Shown here piece by piece: positions 1 through 11,800 of a stretch of 64,000 nucleotides of DNA (within the stretch, counting starts at the first letter, position 1; each line of letters starts with the position of its first letter). Source of the stretch: Osmia lignaria lignaria (Eukaryota > Arthropoda > Insecta > Hymenoptera > Megachilidae). The notes beneath the pieces are model-generated. The model saw only the letters and a list, made by a program, of their open reading frames with translations, ran no database searches and was not told the origin of the DNA. Made by a program: the position numbers and the translations under genes. The DNA lies in contig NC_135038.1 of NCBI RefSeq assembly GCF_051020975.1, forward strand, positions 4,090,001 through 4,154,000, written 5' to 3'.

Positions 1-255
1 CACCGGTACCGGAAGTGACAGTGGATTCCGCTGTGGAATCGGGCGCCGTCGGTGTGTTCATAGACGCGGCGCCCGCGAAAGACGCCAATGACGATGACGG
101 CGGGGGTGGTGGTGGAGGTGGAGGTGGCGGTGGCGGGGGTGGGAACGACGCCTGTGCCGCGCACGACGACAAAGGGCCAGGAAGATAACCAGCGTAACCA
201 GCCGTGCTCCCATATCCCCATGAATTACTTGCAGTCAGACCGAACTGGGACATGT
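1..255 (-). CDS. Exon 5 of the minus-strand Runx gene, cut by the window edge
   Basis: The acceptor is aatctcctcag|ACATGTCCC. With the leftover base from exon 4 it reads NMSQFGLTASNSWGYG, then STAGYAGYLPG, then a run of 15 prolines, then a Ser/Thr/Ala-rich segment to the edge. The aromatic NSWGYG..YLP part occupies the place of the WSYDQSYQYLG region of vertebrate RUNX proteins. The exon is open to base 1; the rest of the activation/repression region and any WRPY end are outside. Confidence 0.8.
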
Positions 256-3200
256 CTGAGGAGATTGTGCTCGTTTGAGCATCAAAATAGCAATCTTTGC
301 TATTTCACAACGCGTGGTAATTGATTTAAGAAATAACAGATTTTGCACAAGCAAGCTCGAGCAACTTAACGCAATCGTTCACCCAAAATCTTTTTTCATC
401 AATAAAGCGAAACATAAGGACGACGATTACAACATAGCGCAGCCAGATGTTAAAATTAAAGGTACAGCATGGAAAGCGGTTTAAAAAGCGAAACATAGCA
501 ATTGCAAAAGAACACGAAAGAGAGGGACGTAAAGTCAGGTTAATACTCGATGCAAATGACTTTTACCGATTTATATACGCCATAATCGAACTTCTTTTGC
601 ACCCTTCGAGAGCTGGATTTATTTTTGCGGCGGATAGGCAGTATCCCCCGATAGATTTTCCAATGAGTTACGGGGTTGAAGGTAGAAAGGTCGAGAGCAC
701 GGTTTGCGAAGAGGGGTGCAGCCGGACAGAAAACGTGGGGAGGGCACGAGATCAAAGGGTTGGTCATCCCCGCGTTGCTCTGGCCAACTCAAATAACCGG
801 GGCTTCCCTCGACCAGCACCACTGGGCCGTCGTTGACGACAGCCTAACCCTAAATAGTGCAAGCTAGCATGCTTTCAGCTCGTTCGTTCAATTTTCGGCA
901 GAGCTATCCTCCTGATATCGCCACGTAAGGAGAACCTTTGATTAACGCGGCGCTAATTCGACGTGGTCCGTCAATTAAGTCGAAACGAAACGATTGGTTC
1001 GATTGGTTACGTTACAGTAACGTTTACGGGAAAGATGCTCACGATGTTCACCGTTTACGTTCATAGGTGAAATCAAGACACGCGAAGGCGAATTATCGAT
1101 GTTCGATGCGGTGAAAAAAAGTTAATAAAGGAAATACCTAGCATGCTTGATACTTTATCGAGGAATTCTCCGCGTTATCGCGTGACTCATTAACTCCATT
1201 CCCTCTCGAATATTTTCCACGAGGATTTCTTTCCGCGAGAAGATAATCAATCCCTAATGTGAAAATGAATGCCGTTGATAATTTCTTTCGTCAGGAAAAA
1301 CATAACAGTAAGCGTCGAAAACGAACGAGGCAACTGTAAGCGCAATGTTTCGGCTACAAATTCGCGAATCTGGTTGCAAACGTACAGAGAAGGTGGACGG
1401 GGGTTAGGCAAGCATAAAACGACGAACCAACCCCCCTTCAACGAGCTCGCCGCTCTCGTGGCAACCCCTTTAATATAATATTTAATCTAGCTTTGAACAG
1501 GCTTGCGGTTTCCGCCTCTGGAGTCGAGAAGCTAGCTACCAAGCCTAAAGCTCTCTGCCTATATCCAACGGAGGCCAACACTGTCTGCTTGGAAATATTC
1601 CCAGCTTCCACGGTAGAGAAAACGTTTCTTACAATATCAGCTATGAAATTTCATTTCTATAACGAAACACCGAATCTCCAGCTCGTCGCGAATTAAACTG
1701 AACAAACATTGGTCGGAATTTTTATGCTCAACACAGGCTATCAATGTGTGGCAGGACTTAGCTACAACATGCAACATGCGACATGCGAGAAAAGACGATC
1801 GAGTACTTACTTTGACAGTTTCCAGGCATCGTGTGCCTGAACGAGGACAATGGATTCCGTGGTAGCGGATTCGACAGCGGTTGAAGGTTCGGCAAGGGTT
1901 GCAGAGGATCCACCAAAGGGGAAGCGAAAAATGGACCACCCCTCTGGGAAGCGAACGCAAACGCGTGGAACTGCTGCTGTTGCCCTAAAAGAGACAACAC
2001 TGCGATCAACCGTGCGCCTGTCCACTGGACTTCCGGTACCCGCATTAAACATCTACGCGTTTCAAAATCACTTTTCGATGACGATTTAATTACGTCGCTA
2101 AATTTTCGCCGCTAACTCAGTAACCCTGATGAATCGCTACGGTTCACGAACTTCGTTTTCCTCGTGTACCCTGGAGAGTCCGTGATCGGGTACGAACCTC
2201 TCAAAAAGTCTACTAATTCTCGCATTTTCGAAGGATCGGCTGCCTTTATTTCCCCAGGCAACCAGTTCCCTGTCGGACACACCGAGTGTCCAGCTTCTCC
2301 TACGGTTGCAAGCTGGCTAACATTCACGAACGGGTAAAACTAAACGGCGCGACGGCGGACAGAGGGAGAGAGAGAGAGAGAGAAACGAATAGAGAAAGAG
2401 AGAAGGATGGAAGAAGAGACACGTCGAGGCACCGATTCATTTTATTTCCCGGGTACGGTGTCGCCAACCCAATTAAAGACGTCCCAACAGGCGACCGTCC
2501 TATCTGACGAGGCTACCGTCCACCCCAGCAGTCGGTTAAGTTAGGTTAGGCCAGTCTGCCCCATACGTGGAGGTGGCTCGAGCTTCCCTACAACCCCGTG
2601 AACCGTCGAAATCTACGAACGAACCTACACACCGACACCGAAGGCACACCGGAGACCGAAACCAGGAGGGATCGAGTCAGAGGATGACGAAGAGAGAAGA
2701 GCAACTACCGCTGACCCCCCACCGTACTGATAATCCAATCGAAGCCCTAATTCGAACTCGGCAACCCGAAATTCCCGCCGGTTTGCTGAATAGGGTACGC
2801 TTGCCTCGATCCTGGGCACACAATGGGGACGCGAGGATGGAATACGGACCGGCAACCAGGCTAACGAGATATGTCCGATAAACGACCGGCCATTCGTACG
2901 TTTCGCGGACGACCCTTCAAGAAATTTTCCCGTTTTCTTATATTACGTCAAACTATGCTCGATAGTTCCCTTGGATTTATTTGAAATTTTTTAGCGTCGA
3001 GCTCAGAAACCATTCGGACTTTCTCCAGACTCGGTTACTATCGATTTCATTGGACACCCTTTTACGCGTGCAGGGTGACTGCCAGGGAATTTCTCGAGAG
3101 TTACCAGCTGGCAACGACAGCTCCTCATTTCGTTCAGTCGGCCCCAATCTACCACGTCGACACAGTGTAGACTGTAGACGCCTGTGTGGCCGTGGCCGGC

Positions 3201-6200
3201 CATTTTCGAGCTTTTCTAACAGAAACGGCGGATCGTTCGGCAGCCCCCGATGGAAGGTGGTGGTGTTCAAGCCCGGATTTCGGGGGTTTCCAACTTCCGC
3301 CAGAGGCGTCCGTGAGCTACCGCCTCCAACATCTCTCTCGATCAATTTCCTTAGCCCTGCATCCTCTTTCTGCGGCGGCCACCTTTGGCTACGGGACGAG
3401 GGTAGAATGTGTAATGAATTGCTTGTTTAATTAATTACGACCCTCGAACGACGCCCGTTCCGTCGTTCTCGAGTTTGGATGAGCCACACGCCGCCGTTCG
3501 TTTCGACAACGGAACTCCTTCCTTCCTTCCTTCCTTCTTACGCCCGTGTCTCCCAATTGAATACAATCCATAGGATTGATTTATTGCTTGTTGTCTTTGA
3601 AAGAAAGGCTCGTCATTCACCAACCCCGTTGATACACACACGAAATCCGTTCGGAAAATCTAAGGAACGTCTAGCGATTGTAATGGAAGAGAATAATTGG
3701 TTGTCACGATAACGGCTTGCTTTCAGAGGATGTGAGCGTAATAAAATTAGGGAGCGTGTCAAAGACGAGGAAGCGGCTGGTTTAAAGAAACGCCGATCGA
3801 CCACCCACACCTCGTAGCCCTTTCATCTTTTACCGCTTCCCTTCGGCTAGACGTAGTCCCTTTATCCAGGGAAAACATTCGTTTTCATAAAAGATATAAC
3901 ACGCCGCCTATTCAAAAATATTTTCCACCACGTGCCTGTCCTATTATTCAAATGAAATCTCGTCCAATCTTCTGTCACATTCTACAGTAATTTCGAATAA
4001 GCATCGCGTACACTTTCGACGAACGCAAAAGCGCACTTTGAAGTTCACGTACTCTGGTTATTTTACGATGAAAATTTCGTGGGTGGTCCGAACAGACGAG
4101 CGGATGTGGTTGCAATCTGCCAAGATCTATCTCTGTCGCACGGACTGGCACAATGTATTGAAAGCAGATATATTTGGCATGGAAAGAGCACGACGAAATC
4201 GTGTTTTCAACTTTTATATGGACGAATAAATAATTTTCTCGACGATTCGAGAAATTAGAAGATCAGTGATATAGAACCGTTTGGAGTAGAATGCTCGTCA
4301 GACTAGATTTACGAAGGGGAAGACGGTAAATTTCGATCGTCGCTAGAACACAATAGTAACGGATGTAGGGAGAGAAGGGAGGTTTTCCGTGAATATAGTT
4401 CCTGATTCGTGGAAAGCTCACAGCCGCGTCGCGTCGTCTGCGGGGCTTGCGACCCACCAAATAACCAGAGCACCCGGTAATTGTATGCTCCGCGCAATGG
4501 CGTAAGGGTAAGGAGAAACCGGTGGCCGGTTTGCGAGACACGAGCCGGGAAAGTTCGTAGGCGTCGCACAATATCTCCGCGGCTAAACAGCCGCAGCCCT
4601 TTATCAATGTTATGGCGGCCGGCCGCGGTTATAAATAATGGCAATTGCGCGAAACTTAGCGTTGCCGAGCTAACGGTCCACCGCACCAGCTTCGGGCCAT
4701 TTCAAACTTGCGGCTTCGAATGCCTTCTGTCGACCGTACCGTTACCCTTTTCGTTCACCGCGTTACTAGCTTAACGAACGTTACGCGCTAAGAAAATTAC
4801 AATACAAATAATAAATAAAAAACAGTAATGCTTACAGTGATACTCACTGGTCTTGGATCGCGGTTCCCTTGGCCCATCCACCGTTACTTTAATGGCTTTG
4901 GTATAGGTAGCAACTTGCGGCGGTGTGGTGGATACGGTGATCGTCAACGTGAAACTCTTCCCTGAAACAACGTAGAGGAAAATGTTACTTGGATTTTTTT
5001 TCCGTGGATCACCGTCGATTGAAACGGCGCCGGAAGTTCGCAAACGTGGTTAGCCGGCTGAAACTCGGTGGTAATCGAATTAACCGTCGGTAATGTATCG
5101 AGGGCGTCGTTGACGGTGACGGTGGCCAGCCAACGCGACCGAATCATGGGGGTTCACTGCGTTAAGTTATGTTAAAAAGCCTATTAAACGCGTTATCCCG
5201 AAAAACAACCACCGTTAACTACATATATTTTGAAAGATTCCACCTGAAACCGATGGCTCTTGTAATTTAATGAGTTTTCACGTTAATTTGTCATCGATTA
5301 ACGTCGACGATCAATGCGAAAAGTTGCATCGAAACGAAGAAAGGGATGTTTCGATGAAAGGCTCGTTAAAAAGGGGACAATGATGCGTGAAAAAAAAAAA
5401 CGGCACCACGCAGAACACAGTGGTTGCACACGCAGAGGTTCACCGCAATTCCACGTACATCCTCTTTCACTCTTTCACTCTTTCTCTCGTCCCCATCGTT
5501 TCTCACCCCGAGCGGCTCGCTGATCGCCAGCCTTTCTCTATCTCGCCCTTTCTGATACGGCAAACGTGTCGAAAAATGAGCGGATGTTGTGTTCGACACG
5601 TTCGGATAATTTGTATCGTTCTGTCGCATCGATTGCCTCTTTTTTCAGACCCTTGCAGTTTCAATGACGACAACAGGGGTGAAAATCAGAGAAATCGGAC
5701 GCAGAGCAACGCGATATTCTCAGTTTACGGGGTTTAAAATGAACGCGTTAATTTCACACAAATAAATCTGTAGAATCTTCGACAATTTCGGTAATTTGAA
5801 AAATAAAACGTCTACTCGTATTCGTCTTCCAAACGAATCTTGAGCTTCCCTTCGACGTTTACGAGATTAAGGGAAAGAAAGAAAGAAAGAAAAGCATGGA
5901 GAGGAATAATGGCGAGTGTCGAGCGTGGCCACACGGTGGTTCACCACGCGAGCTTCTCGTTTTCCAGTAGGGGATCCCGTCAGTTTATCGCAAGTCACGG
6001 CATCCACCATGGTCTAGTCTGGCAAACCTTTTCACCTATTGCGGGAGTTGGTGGTTCCACAGTTAGCTACCTACACGTAGGGTATCACCCTCGGTGCCAG
6101 TCGCCGTGGAACCATTAAAAGTCGTTCGGCTATACCAGCCCTTTTCTACCCCTTTACCTTCCACGATTTTCTGGAGAACAATTTTTGAACAAACAAACTC

Positions 6201-8856
6201 GTTCTCTGAACTTTCGCATGATTTATGATCGAATAAAAGATAAAAGGAAAAATGATCGAACGCTGTTGTTTTTGTAATTAATAAATATTATATAAACGAT
6301 ATTTCGAGTAGAAAGAAAAGCGAGCGCAGTGACGACAGTTCATCCTGACCATAATCAATTCGTTGTCAGCGCACAATAGCGCATTTGCGATTCGTTTGGG
6401 GAAAATTGAAATTAATTAATTGGCTCGACAACGGGCCAGCGACAGTCTACCCCGTGCATAGGCCAGTGTGTACACGTGCCGGTTCACATTTTCCCAGAGA
6501 ATCGTATGCTAACGAGCATTATCAGGAAATCGATCTCGATTCACTTCCGGCGTTATCTCTATTTTCACTCGCACCTGCTGCCAAATCAATTCGTCCTCTT
6601 AATGTTCATTGCATATCTCTGTTTCGCGTTGATCATGATCTTTATTCTTTCGATTCCGTACTTATCGTTTTTGTATTAATTAGAAAAACATCAGCAGACC
6701 TCAAACATTGCTTATATTTTCCTCGTTGTTCTGCTCTGTAATTTCGTTGGATAAATCATACCGAAAAGGCAGAAAACGAGCAGCGATATTCGAAAGGCAA
6801 CGATCCAACATTTTCCTGTGGAAACCACTCAAAAGTGCTCATGGTTCGAGCAAAACCGAGCAGGATAGTCGAGAGCTTTGTAATATCGATGATAAGCTAT
6901 GGCCTCGTTCCTGCACGTTCGTCTGTAATGCCAGCTTCATCGTGGCAAAGTCTACCCCGAAGGTAGTGGATCGTTTCCACCCCCTTCAACCCTAAGCCCT
7001 ATAACGAGATAGATCATTTGGGCGCTTATAGTTTCAGCCCGTGGCAGACGGGTATCCTTCAACTTTGCTCTCGCGACTAAATCTAAATCTAGCGACGGGA
7101 TCGCGTTGAATCTTACCGAATAATTTCTATACCGACTAGATATATTTACTCGTAGGATAATTATTTTATATTTATTTTTTAGAAAGATCCTTTCTATCGC
7201 ATCATGATTCAGAGAAATAAATGAATAAACTAATGATTTCCGGAGCTCCGAAAGCAAGCCCTTCCGTCACATGCACGTGCATACACAGGAATGTTTTCGA
7301 ATTCGACAAACGAGAGGATCATTAAGGATTCGCTAGAGTTCGGTTCCCAGGGAATATTCAAGGAGCCCAGGGAGTCGCAGGAATCCTGACGAGAGACACT
7401 TCTCTTACGTTCTTCATCCTAGCTTATGTTAATTCCACGCTCGACGAAAACAATTGAGAGCTAATCCCAGACAAATGACTGACGTGCTTCTAGGGAAGGG
7501 ATTCACCATCCCCCCTTGGATAGAAAATTCCCGTATTTCATGATTTCCGAACGCCCTGGTCTCCCTCTTGTAACCCTTTCGGTCCTCTACCAATTTCTTC
7601 GACCCCGTCTATTCGCGTTTCTCGATAAATGAAAGTTTCAAAACGAAAATCAATTAAAATAAACTAAAACGAGTTCAGCAGAAAGTAGGTCGTAGCAAGT
7701 AGTCGAGAAATCGTGTAGAAAGCACGAGCTCGAAAGACAAGGGAAGACAGCTGGCCTAATAACGTTAATTAAAATCTAACTGAAACCTCAATTAATATCA
7801 AGCAGGCCTGTTTCGAGGGGCGTCGCTTTCTTCGACCCGTGTCTCGTCCTTTTCTCCCAAACGAGCCTGTTCTCGACGAAGGAAAGTAAAGAGAGGAGGT
7901 TGCTAGCTGGCGTTGCGGACAAATAAAACCCATTACCCACTCCAACGCGTCGTCTTCTCCTCGAATCTGCTCTCTTACACAGCAACCCCAGCGAAACGTC
8001 CAATTTCAACCTCCCCTTTCTACACCTCGCAGCCTACGTAGACTTTTCGTGAAGGAACGAGGAAAAACAAGGGTGTCCCGAGACGTCCACGACCTACCCT
8101 TACTATAGCCGAATTCTTTGAAGAACCTTCTCCCCCCGACCGATCGTTTCACCCTAAGAAGCATTCATTTTCTTCCGCAAGGTGGTCTGTCAACGCGGAG
8201 ATCAACGACTTTGCACAGTTTCGTGAATTAAGAAAGGGGGAGGAAATGTCGTTGGGTAATTTCCAGTTTGCTACCCGCCCGGTTTGACTGTTTGATACTC
8301 CAACTTTCAGCGTTCTTGGAATTTCAATACGGGCCAACAAGGGGATGGAAAATATCACTCACCTCTTCCGCTTCTGCCGACGAACCTCAAATCGTTGAAC
8401 TTGGCAACTTGATTCTTCATAAGTGCGGTGGAATTTCTTAACTCGGCACAGCAGTTCTCGTCGTTGCCAGCACGAACGGTCACCAACGTGCCGTCACCGA
8501 CCTCGCCAAGGGCTACCACCTTGAACGCTACCGGAAGGGTCTTGTTGGACCTCCAGTGTGCCGGTAGGACACTGCAGACCAAATGGGGTGAACCTGTAAA
8601 CACAGTTTCGTTCACGTTTACTACTTCAAAGTGTTATTCTTGCTTCTCCCAAACTCCTCTCAACTGAATGGCTATTATTGACCGGTGAATTCGCACCTGT
8701 TCGAACCAGTTCACCAGGATGCTCGCTGACGAAATCGCCAAGGGTCCTTTCCGCCAGAATATCGCTGGTCATCTTGGTGTAGGCATCGGTCAGAGGAGAA
8801 ACGCCCGACTCCGGCGACGCGGCAGCGCCAGGAGTCGAGGCTTCTGTCAACTGCAT
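1..8856 (-). CDS. Runt-domain (Runx) transcription factor, lozenge/RunxA/RunxB type, 3' end beyond window
   Basis: This gene has five visible coding exons: 8856-8697, 8593-8363, 4961-4848, 1984-1811 and 255-1 (continuing left). All introns are GT..AG and all four junctions are phase 1, so the frame stays open for 311 codons. Residues about 37-168 form a Runt domain, which binds TGTGGT-type DNA and pairs with CBF-beta. Visible motifs are HWRSNKTLPVAFKVVAL, NQVAKFNDLRFVGRSGRGKS and KVTVDGPREPRSK; the arginines and lysines that contact DNA in RUNX1 are all present. The start was taken at 8856 (MQLTEAS) because it is the first in-frame ATG after an upstream in-frame TGA, with A at -3; a spliced upstream start remains possible. 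After the domain come a Q-run, a HAFAFASQRGGPFF stretch, an NSWGYG segment and 15 prolines. The sequence does not settle which paralogue this is; lozenge is my first guess, RunxA or RunxB are alternatives. The WRPY end lies outside the window. Confidence 0.88.
256..1810 (-). other. Intron 4 of the minus-strand Runx gene
   Basis: This 1,555-bp GT..AG intron contains no supported coding sequence or RNA gene. Short open frames inside it have no recognisable similarity. No repeats of note were seen. Confidence 0.75.
1811..1984 (-). CDS. Exon 4 of the minus-strand Runx gene (linker after Runt domain)
   Basis: The acceptor is gtctcttttag|GGCAACAG and the donor is TGTCAAA|GTAAGTAC. With the phase-1 base from exon 3 it reads RQQQQFHAFAFASQRGG, then a Pro/Leu/Asn-rich stretch, and ends PGNCQ. 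The frame is fixed by both junctions. The region sits where vertebrate RUNX proteins carry a Leu-rich SERLSELEQLRR segment, but it is not clearly similar to it. Confidence 0.82.
1985..4847 (-). other. Intron 3 of the minus-strand Runx gene
   Basis: This 2,863-bp GT..AG intron contains a GA run (2366-2383), two TTAGG-like units near 2535-2548, a five-unit CCTT microsatellite (3517-3536) and the 12-bp GC palindrome at 4615-4626. No gene was recognised inside it. Confidence 0.75.
3517..3536. repeat. CCTT microsatellite
   Basis: Five perfect CCTT units inside intron 3 of the minus-strand Runx gene. Confidence 0.95.
4848..4961 (-). CDS. Exon 3 of the minus-strand Runx gene (end of Runt domain)
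   Basis: The acceptor is ttgtttcag|GGAAGAG and the donor is AAGACCA|GTGAGTA. The exon encodes KSFTLTITVSTTPPQVATY followed by TKAIKVTVDGPREPRSKT. It holds the last DNA-contacting block (K, T, D, R, R of KVTVDGPREPR). It is 114 bp long, exactly as long as the matching exon of runt at 34456-34569. Confidence 0.93.
4962..8362 (-). other. Intron 2 of the minus-strand Runx gene, inside the Runt domain
   Basis: This 3,401-bp intron splits the domain after RSGRG. It contains a five-unit GAAA microsatellite at 5873-5892 and otherwise unremarkable sequence. The matching intron of runt is only 87 bp. Large introns often hold enhancers in insect regulatory genes, but nothing here shows that directly. 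Confidence 0.75.
5873..5892. repeat. GAAA microsatellite
   Basis: Five perfect GAAA units inside intron 2 of the minus-strand Runx gene. Confidence 0.95.
8363..8593 (-). CDS. Exon 2 of the minus-strand Runx gene (core of Runt domain)
   Basis: The acceptor is tttacag|GTTCACC and the donor is AGAG|GTGAGT. The exon encodes the core of the domain, from SPHLVCSVLPAHWRSNK through RAGNDENCCAELRN to FNDLRFVGRSGRG. The short intron in front of it is 103 bp (8594-8696). The W-R-S-N-K and V-G-R-S-G-R-G blocks match the DNA-contact loops known from RUNX1. Confidence 0.93.
8697..8856 (-). CDS. Exon 1 of the minus-strand Runx gene (N-terminus and start of Runt domain)
   Basis: This exon encodes MQLTEASTPGAAAS, a Ser/Pro/Gly-rich tail, then DAYTKMTSDILAERTL and SEHPGELVRTG, the usual lead-in to a Runt domain. 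It ends ACA G|GTGCGA, phase 1. The frame stays open upstream to 8931 and beyond through a Ser/Gly-rich stretch with no ATG, until a TGA. Extra N-terminal residues would therefore need another exon. A second ATG lies at 8772 (MTSDILAERT). Confidence 0.8.
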
Positions 8857-11800
8857 TCTGCCGCTGTCTTCACCGCTTCCGCTGCCGGAACTCGCTGTTC
8901 CACAGCTGGACTCGTTGCTGGACCCCCTCACCGTGCCAGCGTTACTTCCGGATACCGTGCTTCCTGTTCACCAACCTTTTTTCCACGAAACTATCGCCGA
9001 CACCTCGGTGAGAGATACTTCTCTTCTCTTTTATCAACCAAGATCACTTTCTTTTTTAATTGTCTCTTGAACTTGCTGAATATTTCAAAGATCGTTTTAT
9101 ACTCTTAGCTAACAGAGTTTCGAGAGTCTTTCTTTCTAAGCATCTTCTCAGCTACCAAAAACAGTCCTCCCCTGAATTTCTCTGTAACCAAGAAAAAAAT
9201 TTGACGCCTGGTCAGAAGATGTAAAGCGTAAGATACGTAGAAAAATGAAAAATCGAGCTGTCCAACCGGAAGCAAGGTCAAAAATTGATTCAGCTAGCCG
9301 CGAGGAAGGGTTGGTCCCAAGAGACAGTTCGAATAGCAGGCGACGGCACCCCAAGTCCCGTCGCCGACGCGACCAACCCTTCCTTCCTTCTAATCCATTT
9401 AACGAGGGTTCGGAAGGTGCTTTATCTCGCGAGAGGAGCCATTTAACAAAGTCGACGGTGACTAGGAAATGCTATGCCGATCGGGAGCTGTCGGGAGGGA
9501 AAAGAGGAAGGTTGACAGAAACGATTCGCACACTTTTCAACCGGGTCGACCTGTGACGTCACCGTTCATTCAGTAATTTTTGCGCACGTCACCGGGGCTG
9601 ACACACCGGATCCAGGTGGTGTTCCAGGAGGGGTTGGACCGTCCGCGCCGTGGTGGGGACGGAAAAAATAGGGGAAAAAGAACGCCCGCCGGTAGCCAAC
9701 CCCCCACACGGATATCCAACCAACCCCTACGCAACGTACAACCACCGCGTGTCAAAGTGCACGTGGCACGTTACCACGTTGCGTTCCGTTCCATTCCGTT
9801 CCCGTCAATGACAACCACCTAACGCGACACACAAGATTCCCGCGAACCCAGACTGGATCAGCTTTCAATCGGAAACTCGAAACGTTCCGACACTTGGACA
9901 CGCACGATGATCATTCGTACGCGTAAGCGTTTGATTGGAGAGTAGACGCAACGATCAACTAGCCGTTCAATTCCTCTCAATTACCATTGATGACGGTCCT
10001 CGATGAGATTCATCGACCGATGGTCCTTTGCCGAGAAGATTACACGGTTATCTCGGAGAAAGATTATGCTGTCAGAATATCGCGATGATAAAAATCTGGA
10101 GGGTTGATCGAAGATTAGAGAGAAGAAACCTCGAGGGGATGAAGAGTCTTGAGAAAGAAGGTGGAACGACACGGCTACGCTTAAGATTCTCGCTTAACTT
10201 CGCATTCAAATCTCTTACTCGGCTAGCGGCCTGCTCGTACTTCCGGCGAAAATATTCTCCCTCGCTTTGAAAATATTACTGTAAGATGTTATTTTGAAAT
10301 TGATTAGTGGATTACAGCGATTCGTAGAATTTCTTGTCTATCTTGAGGAACCGATCGGTTCCCTTCTGAACGATTCACGAAATTCTTTGGGAAAAATCGT
10401 GAAGATGTTCTTGATTAATCATCCGATCTCTTTGGCAAAGAATTCCACTGAAGGGTGCACTCACTCGTAAATCGCGTTCACCAATGCAACCGACGCGACG
10501 GGCTATCGTTGTCACTCTCTTCCGCACAAAATCACTCTGATCGAACCTTCTTTTTCTCACGTATCGAAGCAATTAATTTAAATAAATCCTGCCGGTGCGT
10601 GTCACCAATTCGAAAACGCTCATTCACTAATGTACTAATCACAGGAGAGTCGCAACACCGATAAAAGAATAAGCACACGCGAATCGAACGATCCTCGCAA
10701 GATCTTCCGTTCCGTGAAGCTTCGAACGGAGTGGCAGAATTTTGTAGGATCACCGGAAGGGCCAGAAGAGGTTCCAGTGTTTTGATAGTCGAAGCAGTCT
10801 CTCGGAATATACCCGTTGGGGCCACTAACTATAATTTCGGCGGTTCGTGTGAGGCAACAGCCGTTGACGCACTGGTCCATGCCAACACACGCAGCATCCC
10901 TTTCCCCTTTCCTGCTTTCTCTCACACCCCTCAGTTACCCCACTCTTTCTCATCGGCTCCTCTCACTCCGATCTCCGGTATCTTTCTCTGTCGTTCACTT
11001 TGCCTCGGCATTCTCTCTCTTTTCGTCTCTCGTTCACCGCTAGCCTTGCTCCTCTTTCTCGCTCTCCTTCGTTGCTCTTTATCGCTTTATCTCCCACCGG
11101 ACCGCTAACCCTCTCCTACCCTCTCTCTTTTCCTCCCTGTTCGACCCTTTTGCGGTGTGGTTCGCTCGCTCGCGTGCGTCTGACGGACCACCCCGTCGCT
11201 GCTGGGGCGGACCTCAGCTTTCGATCGATCTATCGAACGCGATTCACCGAGTCACTCTTTTTTTTTCTATCTTTCTTCCGCTCCCGTTCCTTCGTTTTCA
11301 TCCTCTCGGACCGCTGGAAAATCGCGGCTTCGCGAACATCTCGTAACGAGCCTGCCGTTTATGTTTAATTAGTCGCTCGACCAGGACGAAAGTTAATGAG
11401 GAGACGGTATCGCGTGCGTCATCATTGTTCTCGCGTGTTTGCTGCCCGCCGCTTGTTTACACATCGATATGAACTCGGAGAACGATTTAATATCGACAGC
11501 CAGCGACGATGTACGCACGCCGTGTTTCGAACGGGGCCGGCGATGTTTTTTTGCCGTCTAATTGGCTGAAAGTGATTGGAAACATTTCACTTCGGTCGCG
11601 AGATAATTGTTAGATAAACCCGGTGGGATGAAATTGCTTCGATTTTGTGGAGAATTCGATACGATGATAAAATTGAATATCGCAAGCTTCTACAATAACC
11701 CTTCGCTTTTCTTTTTTGTAATTACTCGCACGAATTAACGAAAACTTATTGTCAAACATTTGTCACTCGATTACTGGAAATACTGTAAAGAGAAGCGATC

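Noticed and set aside
2533..2548. TTAGG-like units
   Set aside because: Only about two units are present, far too few for telomeric sequence.
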